Notes: generated by a model from the sequence alone, not told the origin. A stretch of 11,054 nucleotides of DNA from Bacteroidota bacterium (GCA_016868485.1 VGGT01000041.1:1-11054); one strand, 5' to 3'. Positions 1-6,383 are shown, counted from the stretch's first letter. Translations and numbers: made by a program.

Positions 1-1931
1 AAATAACACTTCCAGATGGTTCATTGCGTCAGGTATCAGAAGGAAGTACGCCTTATGACCTGGCATTGTCGATCAGTGAAGGTCTGGCCCGCATCGTATT
101 GGTGGCTGAGGTTGATGGACAACCTTGGGATTTACACCGTCCCTTTGCAGGCGACTGCCGTCTAAAATTACTGAAATGGGAGGATGAAGGAGGGAAATAT
201 GCATTTTGGCATTCCTCAGCCCACCTGCTCGCCGAGGCATTAGAAGATCTCTATCCCGGAATCAGACTGGGGATTGGTCCACCCATTGAACAGGGCTTCT
301 ACTACGACATCGACTTTAATGGTCATTCATTTGGTCAGGATGATTTTGAACGGGTAGAGCAAAAAATGGCTGAATTGGCTGCCCGCGAATCACGCTTCGA
401 AAGACAAGAGGTAAGCAAATCCGATGCACTTTCGTATTTCCGCGCGAAGGGCGATCCCTACAAATTGGAGCTAATCGATGGCCTCAACGATGGTGAAATC
501 ACGTTCTATAAGCAGGGAAGCTTCACCGATCTGTGTCGTGGCCCACACATCCCCCACACGGGGAAAATAAAAGCCATAAAAATCACCTCTGTGGCGGGGG
601 CCTACTGGCGTGGAAATGAAAAAAATGCACAGTTAACCCGGATTTATGCCATTACCTTTCCCAGCACGAAAGAGCTTTCTCAGCATCTGGCCTTGTTGGA
701 AGAGGCCAAAAAGCGTGATCACCGCAAATTGGGGCGCGAATTAGAACTATTTACATTCAGCGAAAATGTAGGTATGGGCCTCCCACTTTGGCTGCCCAGA
801 GGCGCCCTATTGCGCGAAAGTTTAGAGCAGTTCATGCGCAAGGCACAAGTAGCGGCAGGATATCTTCAGGTCATTACGCCCCACATTGGATCAAAATCCT
901 TGTACGAGACCTCAGGTCATTGGGAAAAATACGGGCAAGATTCATTTCGGCCGATTTATACCCCACACGAAGGAGAGGAGTATCTACTGAAGCCCATGAA
1001 TTGTCCGCATCACTGCGAAATCTACAAAAGTAAACCCCGATCCTACAGAGATTTACCGCTTCGATTGGCCGAATTTGGCACGGTATACCGCTACGAACAA
1101 CATGGCGAATTGCATGGGCTCACCAGAGTACGTGGATTTACACAAGACGACGCGCATCTGTTTTGCAGGGAAGATCAGGTAAAAGAGGAGTTTAAAAAGG
1201 TGATAGACCTGGTGCTGCATGTGTTTAAGGCGCTCGGATTCACCGAATATCATGTCCAGATTTCACTTCGTGACCCCGAAAATCGCCAAAAGTATATCGG
1301 AAGCGATGAGTGCTGGGAGCGGTCTGAGCAGGCCATTATCGAAGCTACATCAGAAAAGGGTATGATTGCCGAACAAGTACCGGGTGAGGCAGCCTTCTAT
1401 GGTCCAAAACTTGATTTTATGGTCCGGGATGCCTTAGGCCGGAAGTGGCAATTGGGAACCATACAGGTCGATTATAACCTTCCCGAACGTTTCGGATTAG
1501 AGTACACAGGTTCAGACAACCAGAAGTACCGGCCAGTAATGATTCATAGGGCTCCATTCGGTTCTATGGAACGTTTTGTGGCCGTATTGATCGAACATTG
1601 TGGCGGAAACCTACCTCTTTGGTTGGCTCCAGAACAAGTTGCTGTGTTGCCCATTAGCGAAAAGTTTGAGGAATATGCACAAGGCATTGTTGAAATGCTC
1701 AGAAAACACGATATTCGCCCTGTCATTGACCTAAGGGATGAAAAAATTGGCCGAAAAATCCGGGATGCTGAATTGCAGAAAACGCCCTACATGTTGGTCA
1801 TAGGCGAAAAGGAAGTTCAGCAACAGTTGGTTTCTGTTCGCAAACATGGGGTGGGTGACGAAGGCGCTGAGTCTGTTGATTCATTCTTATCGCGCATACG
1901 GGCCGAAATCGATGCCGTTTCCTACACTTAA
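1..1931 (+). CDS. thrS: Threonyl-tRNA synthetase, 5' end cut by the window edge
   Basis: Cytoplasmic class II enzyme that charges tRNA(Thr) with threonine and edits mischarged serine. The reading frame is open from base 3 (ITLPDGS..., the usual start of the N-terminal TGS domain), so only about two or three codons are missing; the TTG at 24 is an internal Leu codon, not the start. The editing domain shows HSSAH (His codons 210-212 and 222-224) and a later CRGPH (Cys 534-536, His 546-548). The catalytic core has all three zinc ligands: Cys in MNCPHH (1002-1004), His in DDAHLFC (1155-1157) and His in MIHRAPFGSMERF (1545-1547, motif 3). Motif 2 is in FGTVYRYEQHGELHGLTRVR. An anticodon-binding domain follows to the stop. 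About 642 visible residues matches the family's usual length. It heads the conserved thrS-infC-rpmI-rplT cluster; its promoter lies outside the window. Confidence 0.98.
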   Translation, partial: ITLPDGSLRQVSEGSTPYDLALSISEGLARIVLVAEVDGQPWDLHRPFAGDCRLKLLKWEDEGGKYAFWHSSAHLLAEALEDLYPGIRLGIGPPIEQGFYYDIDFNGHSFGQDDFERVEQKMAELAARESRFERQEVSKSDALSYFRAKGDPYKLELIDGLNDGEITFYKQGSFTDLCRGPHIPHTGKIKAIKITSVAGAYWRGNEKNAQLTRIYAITFPSTKELSQHLALLEEAKKRDHRKLGRELELFTFSENVGMGLPLWLPRGALLRESLEQFMRKAQVAAGYLQVITPHIGSKSLYETSGHWEKYGQDSFRPIYTPHEGEEYLLKPMNCPHHCEIYKSKPRSYRDLPLRLAEFGTVYRYEQHGELHGLTRVRGFTQDDAHLFCREDQVKEEFKKVIDLVLHVFKALGFTEYHVQISLRDPENRQKYIGSDECWERSEQAIIEATSEKGMIAEQVPGEAAFYGPKLDFMVRDALGRKWQLGTIQVDYNLPERFGLEYTGSDNQKYRPVMIHRAPFGSMERFVAVLIEHCGGNLPLWLAPEQVAVLPISEKFEEYAQGIVEMLRKHDIRPVIDLRDEKIGRKIRDAELQKTPYMLVIGEKEVQQQLVSVRKHGVGDEGAESVDSFLSRIRAEIDAVSYT

Positions 1932-1960
1932 TTTTTGATTAACCTTTAAATTTCTACGCC

Positions 1961-2518
1961 ATAGCACTACCCGTACGTCAACCCAACCGTTTCAGGAAGG
2001 AGAAACCCATTGAGCCCATCAACGAAAACATCCGTTTCCTGGAGGTTCGTTTGGTCGGTGACAACTTGGAGCCTGGAATCTACAGTATATCTGAGGCGAG
2101 AAAAATTGCCCAGGATATCGGCCTTGACTTGGTGATTATTTCTGAAAATGCTACGCCGCCTGTGTGCAGGGTAACAGACTACAGTAAATTCCTCTATGAA
2201 AAGAAGAAACGGGAAAAGGAAATTAAAGCGAATGCGCAGAAAACCGTGGTCAAAGAAATTCGTTTTGGCCCCAATACGGATGAACATGATTTCGAATTTA
2301 AATTAAAACATGCGCAAAAGTTCTTAGAGGAAGGAGCTAAGGTCAAAGCTTATGTACAATTTCGGGGTAGAGCTATTGTTTTTAAGGAGCGGGGAGAGCT
2401 TCTTTTGCTTACCTTTGCGTCCCGTCTCGAGGAACTGAGCAAAGTAGAGAGTTTGCCCAAACTAGAAGGTAAACGTATGTTTCTGCATTTGGCTCCGAAA
2501 TCCTCAAAGTCGAAATAA
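1961..2518 (+). CDS. infC: Translation initiation factor IF-3, probable ATA start
   Basis: IF-3 binds the 30S subunit, keeps the subunits apart and checks start-codon/initiator-tRNA pairing. The N-domain (INENIRFLEVRLVGDNLEPG), the linker (PPVCRVTDYSKFLYEKKKREKE) and the C-domain (VVKEIRFGPNTDEHDFEFKL ... LPKLEGKRMF) are all typical. The frame is open from the TAA at 1940-1942, but that stretch has no ATG or GTG. The only TTG (2051) would remove the first strand of the N-domain. ATA at 1961 gives a 185-residue protein starting (M)ALPVRQPNRFRKEKP, resembling the basic MA...R-rich start of flavobacterial IF-3; ATT at 2009 is the second choice. Rare starts are known for infC (AUU in E. coli), where IF-3 itself represses initiation at them, so autoregulation is likely here. 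The gap to thrS is 29 bases. Confidence 0.95.
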   Translation: MALPVRQPNRFRKEKPIEPINENIRFLEVRLVGDNLEPGIYSISEARKIAQDIGLDLVIISENATPPVCRVTDYSKFLYEKKKREKEIKANAQKTVVKEIRFGPNTDEHDFEFKLKHAQKFLEEGAKVKAYVQFRGRAIVFKERGELLLLTFASRLEELSKVESLPKLEGKRMFLHLAPKSSKSK

Positions 2519-2535
2519 ACGTAAAATTGCTTGTT

Positions 2536-2736
2536 ATGCCTAAAATGAAGACTAACTCTGGTGCAAAAAAGCGCTTTGCCCTCACTGGAACTGGTAAAAT
2601 CAAGAGGAAGCACGCCTACAAAAGGCACATCCTGACCAAAATGTCAAAAGTTCGTAAGCGCCATTTATCTGGTTCGACTTTAGTTGATACCACCAATGAG
2701 TCGCTGATTCGTCGCTTACTCACCATAGGAAAATAA
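2536..2736 (+). CDS. rpmI: 50S ribosomal protein L35 (bL35)
   Basis: Small basic protein of the large ribosomal subunit, 66 residues, normal for the family. MPKMKTNSGAKKRF at the start, then TGKIKRKHAYKRHILTKMS and KVRKRHL, are hallmark L35 segments. The ATG at 2536 is chosen because MPKMK is the conserved family N-terminus; an in-frame TTG at 2527 would add three residues and is not needed. It lies 17 bases after infC and is presumably cotranscribed with infC and rplT. No Shine-Dalgarno-like sequence precedes the start, as usual in Bacteroidota. Confidence 0.97.
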   Translation: MPKMKTNSGAKKRFALTGTGKIKRKHAYKRHILTKMSKVRKRHLSGSTLVDTTNESLIRRLLTIGK

Positions 2737-2748
2737 TTCGTTAACCCA

Positions 2749-2779
2749 GTCAGTCTACAAGTGCCTCAGTGCCACTGAC
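2749..2779 (+). other. Possible RNA hairpin between rpmI and rplT
   Basis: GTCAGT at 2749-2754 is exactly complementary to ACTGAC at 2774-2779, with a 19-base loop that itself contains the near-palindrome CAGTGCCACTG (2767-2777), which would compete with the outer stem. It sits in the 57-base spacer ahead of rplT. L20 represses its own operon through leader RNA structures in E. coli and B. subtilis, so an L20 site is conceivable, but six pairs may be chance and no 23S mimicry was shown. Confidence 0.25.
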
Positions 2780-2793
2780 ACAAATCAAGCCCC

Positions 2794-3138
2794 ATGCCTA
2801 GATCCGTCAACCATGTCGCTTCCCGTGCCCGCCGTAAGAAAATTATGGCGATGGCCAAAGGGTATTTCACAACCCGCTCCACTGTTTACACCGTAGCAAA
2901 GAATGCCGTTGAAAAGGCACTTGGCTACTCATACCGCGACCGCAAAGCGCGTCGCCGCTACTTCCGCCAGTTGTGGATTGCTCGTCTTAACGCGGCACCC
3001 CGTCAGGAGGGTATGAGCTATTCCAAATTTATGGGTAAATACACCCGTTCAGGCATGGGTATGAACCGGAAAGTTTTGGCCGATTTGGCCATGAATCATC
3101 CCGATACCTTCAAAACAATTCTGAATTCTTTGCATTAA
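2794..3138 (+). CDS. rplT: 50S ribosomal protein L20 (bL20)
   Basis: RNA-binding protein needed early in 50S assembly; in several bacteria it also represses its own operon. The 114-residue product is of normal length and reads MPRSVNHVASRARRKKIMAM, then GYSYRDRKARRRYFRQLWIARLNAA and NRKVLADLAMNHPDTF, all conserved L20 segments. The ATG at 2794 gives the invariant MPRS start. It is the last gene of the thrS-infC-rpmI-rplT cluster. Its last six codons and stop form the first copy of a 20-base tandem triplet repeat that continues past the stop, so a duplication has copied the gene's tail without changing the protein. No intrinsic terminator follows before the convergent gene. Confidence 0.98.
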   Translation: MPRSVNHVASRARRKKIMAMAKGYFTTRSTVYTVAKNAVEKALGYSYRDRKARRRYFRQLWIARLNAAPRQEGMSYSKFMGKYTRSGMGMNRKVLADLAMNHPDTFKTILNSLH

Positions 3139-3177
3139 TTCTGGATTCTTTGCATTAATTCTGAATTCTTTGCATTA
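3118..3177. repeat. Three tandem copies of a 20-base unit at the end of rplT
   Basis: The unit ATTCTGAATTCTTTGCATTA occurs at 3118-3137, 3138-3157 and 3158-3177. Copy 2 differs by one base (CTGGATTC instead of CTGAATTC). Copy 1 is the coding end of rplT; its TA plus the next A makes the rplT stop. The TTA at the end of copy 3 (3175-3177) is the stop codon, on the other strand, of the convergent minus-strand gene. The repeats therefore fill the whole gap between the two converging genes. Confidence 0.95.
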
Positions 3178-4062
3178 AAATCCGTGAATTCTGTTGTTCG
3201 GAATTTGTTGTAAAACGATTTCCAACGCATCTCTTTGTTTTATTCTTTGCCTTTGGAAGGCGAGCAGTGAGGCTCTGTTGTATCCTCCTACATAATAACG
3301 CTGAAACCAGGGAAGTATGGCAATCATCACATCGAGTGGACTGACTAACCGTGCGGTCCGTATGGTCAATGTCAAGAACAGCGTATTGATCAGGAGCGTG
3401 TTCATCGCTTCCCGTTTAGATCCGCTATACCATTGACCAGCCCCTGGCAGAACAGCACTCATAACCATGGCCGCATTTGGATTGGGTCGTTTTGATGCCG
3501 AAATAGCGTGTTCATATTTTAATAGGTGTTCAGCTTCTACATCAAGCTGAATCAAATGGTTTTTGCATTGATCAGCAGAACCCAGATGGTGAAGGGCCAC
3601 AGCGGCGAGAAGATGATAGATGTCGGCTTGATCGTTACGCAAATTGAGGGTATCCAGCGAATACAATTCAGCCAATGCAGGCGCGAATTTTCCTTGTGCA
3701 ATTCGATTTCTGGCACTTAATAGCAGGAGCCATTGAGCAAGAGGGTCTCCGTCTGGGGTGGCTTGGATTGCCTCTTCGTAGAATCGTAGCGCATGATTGG
3801 GCTGTGCAATAGAATCATAGCACTGCCCAATCTGCAGATATACCAGGTTCTTGGATGAATACTGAGGACATTCATAGAGAAGACGATTGTATTCTAAAAT
3901 GGCCAAATGAAACTTTTTATGGGCCTGTAATTTTTGACCATAGTCCCAAAGAAATGTTGTGTCTGTCATTTCGTCGGTCTTCTTAAAAATTGCGTTTTTG
4001 GCCAGCAAAGGGAGTCGATACCCTGTACCGAGCAAAATGAAAAATAGGATCAGCGCTTTCAT
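3175..4062 (-). CDS. Exported TPR-like protein with C-terminal PGAGQWYSG membrane domain
   Basis: Function unknown. The 295-residue product starts with a hydrophobic signal (MKALILFFILLGTGYRLPLLA). Residues about 36-185 look like tetratricopeptide-type helices (YGQKLQAHKKFHLAILEYNRLLYECP, YLQIGQCYDSIAQPNHALRFYEEAIQATP). The C-terminal part has SAVLPGAGQWYSG at about 202-214, then hydrophobic segments near 221-234 and 241-252 and RYYVGGYNRA. This PGxGQxYxG-plus-membrane-helix arrangement resembles the DUF5683-type proteins common in Bacteroidota, recalled from the family rather than searched. It is the last of four closely packed minus-strand genes, only 3 bases after the stop of its upstream neighbour, which has the same layout. 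TPR regions usually bind proteins, so a scaffold role in the envelope is plausible. Its stop codon lies in the third copy of the rplT-end repeat. Confidence 0.85.
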   Translation of the reverse strand: MKALILFFILLGTGYRLPLLAKNAIFKKTDEMTDTTFLWDYGQKLQAHKKFHLAILEYNRLLYECPQYSSKNLVYLQIGQCYDSIAQPNHALRFYEEAIQATPDGDPLAQWLLLLSARNRIAQGKFAPALAELYSLDTLNLRNDQADIYHLLAAVALHHLGSADQCKNHLIQLDVEAEHLLKYEHAISASKRPNPNAAMVMSAVLPGAGQWYSGSKREAMNTLLINTLFLTLTIRTARLVSPLDVMIAILPWFQRYYVGGYNRASLLAFQRQRIKQRDALEIVLQQIPNNRIHGF

Positions 4063-4065
4063 GGT

Positions 4066-4851
4066 CTAGGGCATCGATGTCAAACGATCCACCATTTCGC
4101 TTTCCCACTTTTGGGTTTTAACTCGATTCATGTGGCGTGCCCACTGTCGGGTGCCATACAAGTTCCCCAGGTAAAAACCCGTGCTGAGCGCTGCGAATGT
4201 ATATCCATAACCCGGTCTGTCCGTTGAAAATCCTCTGTAGCTGCTCCATGCATTGGCTGCCACAAACAAAAAACTCGTTAGTCCGTCTTTCCATGCGCCT
4301 GAGTATATTTTTCCGCTTCCCGGGATTATGGCGGATAGGATGACGGCCTTAGGGACAGAGTACGTGTTTGGGATGTTTTTTTGTTCAATCAAGCGATAAA
4401 CCCCAATTTTCCAGGCTTGGTTGCGGTCGCTGTGGGGGTCCGAGGTCGTCAAAAGGAGGGTGTCTATGATGCCCAGTGCTGTACTATATTTTTTTGCCCA
4501 AATTGCATCACGAACACATTCAGACCGCACAGAGAGAATGGTTTCAGTGCTTGATTGTTCAGTAGATTTCAGGAACTGTTGCCCGATGCTCAGGGATTTC
4601 TCGTAATCTCGATCAATGCGTAAAGCATCCCGGAATCCAAACAGAATTGAAGTGTCGTTTGGTGCATTAAAATGCAATCTTTCCCATTCTAAGCGTCCCA
4701 GTTGGGTTTGGCCACTCGACATCAAAAATCTTGCGAACCCGGTGCTCGACTGATTCTGAGCCTTGGAAGCCATGGGTGTGCAGGCTGCCATAAACAAACC
4801 AAAAAGTACATAAAGCATGTAAAATCGCTCTTCGTGTCTAAGGTAATTCAT
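4066..4851 (-). CDS. Exported helical protein with C-terminal PGSGKIYSG membrane domain
   Basis: Unrecognised function. The 261-residue product has an N-terminal hydrophobic segment (about residues 12-24) followed by AACTPMASKAQ. This could be a signal peptide cleaved after an A-x-A site; a lipoprotein Cys24 is possible, but the lipobox is poor (MAAC). The middle (about 35-160) is predicted helical and has repeat-like spacing. Then SAIIPGSGKIYSGAWKDG at about 173-190 and hydrophobic stretches near 191-202 and 217-230 (YTFAALSTGFYLGNLYGT) match the layout of the next gene downstream, so the two look like diverged paralogues. In this copy the motif's Gln is replaced by Lys (PGSGK instead of PGAGQ). 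The start at 4851 lies 8 bases after the YidD stop; an in-frame ATG at 4818 would give a more ordinary signal peptide and is a fair alternative. Confidence 0.8.
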   Translation of the reverse strand: MNYLRHEERFYMLYVLFGLFMAACTPMASKAQNQSSTGFARFLMSSGQTQLGRLEWERLHFNAPNDTSILFGFRDALRIDRDYEKSLSIGQQFLKSTEQSSTETILSVRSECVRDAIWAKKYSTALGIIDTLLLTTSDPHSDRNQAWKIGVYRLIEQKNIPNTYSVPKAVILSAIIPGSGKIYSGAWKDGLTSFLFVAANAWSSYRGFSTDRPGYGYTFAALSTGFYLGNLYGTRQWARHMNRVKTQKWESEMVDRLTSMP

Positions 4852-4859
4852 TAGGATTC

Positions 4860-5279
4860 CTAGGGATGGATCAGTTGGATTGGATCAAGATTGAGTCCGC
4901 TCGAAACATCGACCTGGTATGCCCCACGGTTCCATCCATGACACCTTGACAAACGGTCAAATGTAGCTCCTAAACCGGCTAAAACGCCTAAGTGTCGGAT
5001 GGCATGAAGCCCGTAAGTCGAGCAGCTCGGTTCAAACGTACAACTGATGGCATCCTGCGAGGATATATTCTTTTTGTAGAAACGGTAGGAAGCAAAGGCG
5101 ATCCAATCCCATTCATGCCTGGGTGTTGGCGTTTCAACAGCAGCTGCCGTCTCATGATGCTGAATTGTCGGTAAAATCAGCCATGATTGATCTGATTTAC
5201 CGTTTGGGAGAGGCTGAGCCACTGGGTAGGTTGCGGTACTGAGGATCGCGACGATAATGAAAATCGGGAGCTTGATCAT
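4860..5279 (-). CDS. yidD: YidD-domain protein with an N-terminal signal sequence
   Basis: The C-terminal half (about residues 63-139) is a YidD domain: FYKKNISSQDAISCTFEPSC, STYGLHAIRHLGVLAGLGAT, DRLSRCHGWNRGAYQVD, with conserved Cys80, Cys86 and Cys113. E. coli YidD is a short inner-membrane-associated protein that helps YidC/Sec insertion of membrane proteins. This 139-residue version is longer: it begins MIKLPIFIIVAILSTATYPVAQP, a convincing signal peptide or anchor, then about 35 polar linker residues. There is no other Met in the protein, so the ATG at 5279 is the only canonical start, and its first 83 bases overlap the end of the upstream LolA-like gene. If exported, the domain would sit in the periplasm, unlike classical YidD. 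It lies between a LolA-like gene and two membrane-domain genes, which suggests an envelope role. Confidence 0.88.
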   Translation of the reverse strand: MIKLPIFIIVAILSTATYPVAQPLPNGKSDQSWLILPTIQHHETAAAVETPTPRHEWDWIAFASYRFYKKNISSQDAISCTFEPSCSTYGLHAIRHLGVLAGLGATFDRLSRCHGWNRGAYQVDVSSGLNLDPIQLIHP

Positions 5280-5913
5280 TGATCACTGTGTTTTTGTATT
5301 CGGTGGATTGAAACAACTTTTTGTCTTGGTTGTATATTTCATCGATCACTTCTGTTGGTAAAGACACATTAGAAATTTTTTGATATTTCCGAAAAAATTG
5401 TTTTCTCAATATTTTGCCATTAGGATGATAAAAAATAACTGATTTCAGTTGCCTTTCTTGACTGGCTAAAGCAATAGTCCCCATTTTTTTGCGGGCTGCA
5501 GCCGGTGGAGACCAATTACTGATGACAAGACCCTGTTCGGTTTTGACCGATGTCATTGTATAGCCCGATTGTTCGAGCCCGAAACCGCCTAACTGTTGGT
5601 TTAAGCTGAGATGCAGGACGCTTAGTTTAGGTTTTAATGAACTCGGTTTTATACTGATCAATGTGTCATTTCGAATAGTCCACTGTACACTATCGACGAA
5701 AACCCAAGTTTCTTTCTCCGGGAATTTCACGTCAAAAATCAAGCGGCCAATGCGAACATCATAGTAAACGGTACCCATAATCAAACCGGCTTCATGACTT
5801 CCCACTGTTTTCGATTTGACTGTACATTCGGCTTTTATTCGATAGGCTTGTTGTCCTAAAATTGGGCTGCTAGTGGCCGCAAAAGTGTAAATGACCAAGC
5901 AAGCGGTGATCAT
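5197..5913 (-). CDS. Exported LolA-like beta-rich protein
   Basis: No firm function. From the ATG at 5913 the product is 238 residues and starts with a signal peptide (MITACLVIYTFAATSSPILGQQAY). The rest alternates short beta-like segments (GRLIFDVKFPEKETWVFVDS, NDTLISIKPSS, KLSVLHLSLNQQ, LKSVIFYHPNGKILRKQFF, ISNVSLPTEVIDEIYNQ). This resembles the LolA/LolB-type lipid- or lipoprotein-binding fold, including the final strand-rich, Pro-containing part; the similarity is by eye only. The frame stays open upstream to an ATG at 5970, but an intrinsic terminator hairpin lies at 5921-5947 inside that extension, and 5913 gives the better signal peptide, so 5913 is preferred. The last 83 bases overlap the start of the YidD gene, so the two are probably translationally linked. 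It is the first of four packed envelope genes. Confidence 0.7.
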   Translation of the reverse strand: MITACLVIYTFAATSSPILGQQAYRIKAECTVKSKTVGSHEAGLIMGTVYYDVRIGRLIFDVKFPEKETWVFVDSVQWTIRNDTLISIKPSSLKPKLSVLHLSLNQQLGGFGLEQSGYTMTSVKTEQGLVISNWSPPAAARKKMGTIALASQERQLKSVIFYHPNGKILRKQFFRKYQKISNVSLPTEVIDEIYNQDKKLFQSTEYKNTVINDQAPDFHYRRDPQYRNLPSGSASPKR

Positions 5914-5920
5914 CTTGAGC

Positions 5921-5947
5921 AAAAAAAAGCGCCCGCGAAGGGCGCTT
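5921..5947 (-). terminator. Intrinsic terminator after the small exported protein gene
   Basis: Read on the minus strand, AAGCGCCC (5947-5940) and GGGCGCTT (5934-5927) form a perfect 8-pair stem with loop TTCGC, running into a tract of eight T (5928-5921). This is a textbook Rho-independent terminator, 23 bases after the stop of the small exported gene and 8 bases before the preferred start of the LolA-like gene. On the plus strand there is no T tract, so it is directional. Confidence 0.92.
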
Positions 5948-5969
5948 ATAAAAAGTGATAAAGGCATCA

Positions 5970-6365
5970 TTAAGAACCAGCGGACGAACTGCCGATGGCA
6001 CTAAAAACTACACTTACAGCAGCTCCTATCCAAAATGACAGTTTCTCATTTTTGGATTTATTGGAATTAATTGCTACCACGAAGAACCCAACAGGCCAGC
6101 AGCAGAAGCCCCAGGCAAAGGGTCCCCACTCCATGTCACCCAATCCAAATGCGGACTGCTGAAGGCCGTGTTGCGCGAACAATACGGTGTTGTTGGAAGA
6201 AGTGGCAGTGAAAGTAGGTGCCGACAATTCCTGCTCGAGTTGATCGAGAGCGGCCATCTCCGATTGAAATGTTTGCTCATCCAACGTGAAATCGGAAGCA
6301 GTAGTTGTGGCCATCGACCAAGAGGCCATCAACATAAGGAAAAGCGATAAGATGATTTTTTTCAT
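5970..6365 (-). CDS. Small exported protein with two membrane segments and a WGFCCWPVGFF motif
   Basis: Function unknown. From the ATG at 6365 the product is 131 residues: a classic signal peptide (MKKIILSLFLMLMASWSMA), an acidic helical stretch (about residues 25-50, DEQTFQSEMAALDQLEQELS), a Ser/Thr/Asn-rich linker, then two hydrophobic segments: GPFAWGFCCWPVGFFVVAIN (about 81-100) and FWIGAAVSVVFSAIG (about 111-125), separated by the charged loop SNKSKNEK. The frame extends to 6422, but MKK at 6365 gives the normal signal peptide and sits just downstream of a -7 box at 6384-6391. It appears to be a single-gene unit with its own promoter and terminator. The tail resembles small envelope-protein precursors seen in Bacteroidota, but the family cannot be named from sequence alone. 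Confidence 0.78.
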   Translation of the reverse strand: MKKIILSLFLMLMASWSMATTTASDFTLDEQTFQSEMAALDQLEQELSAPTFTATSSNNTVLFAQHGLQQSAFGLGDMEWGPFAWGFCCWPVGFFVVAINSNKSKNEKLSFWIGAAVSVVFSAIGSSSAGS

Positions 6366-6383
6366 AAATTGAATTTTAAGACT

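Noticed and set aside
24..26. TTG at 24 as the start of thrS
   Set aside because: The frame continues upstream as ITLPDGS, the conserved beginning of the TGS domain, so the true start lies outside the window and 24 is a Leu codon.
1927..1940. TAATTTTTG as a -7 promoter box for infC
   Set aside because: It has one base too many between TA and TTTG, and no TTG stands at the proper distance; the genes are likely cotranscribed with thrS.
2527..2535. TTG start for rpmI
   Set aside because: The ATG at 2536 gives the conserved MPKMKT N-terminus of L35; the extra three residues have no family support.
3139..3174. Terminator hairpin between rplT and the convergent gene
   Set aside because: Only a 5-base GAATT/AATTC pairing within the repeats is visible; too weak and without a proper T tract.
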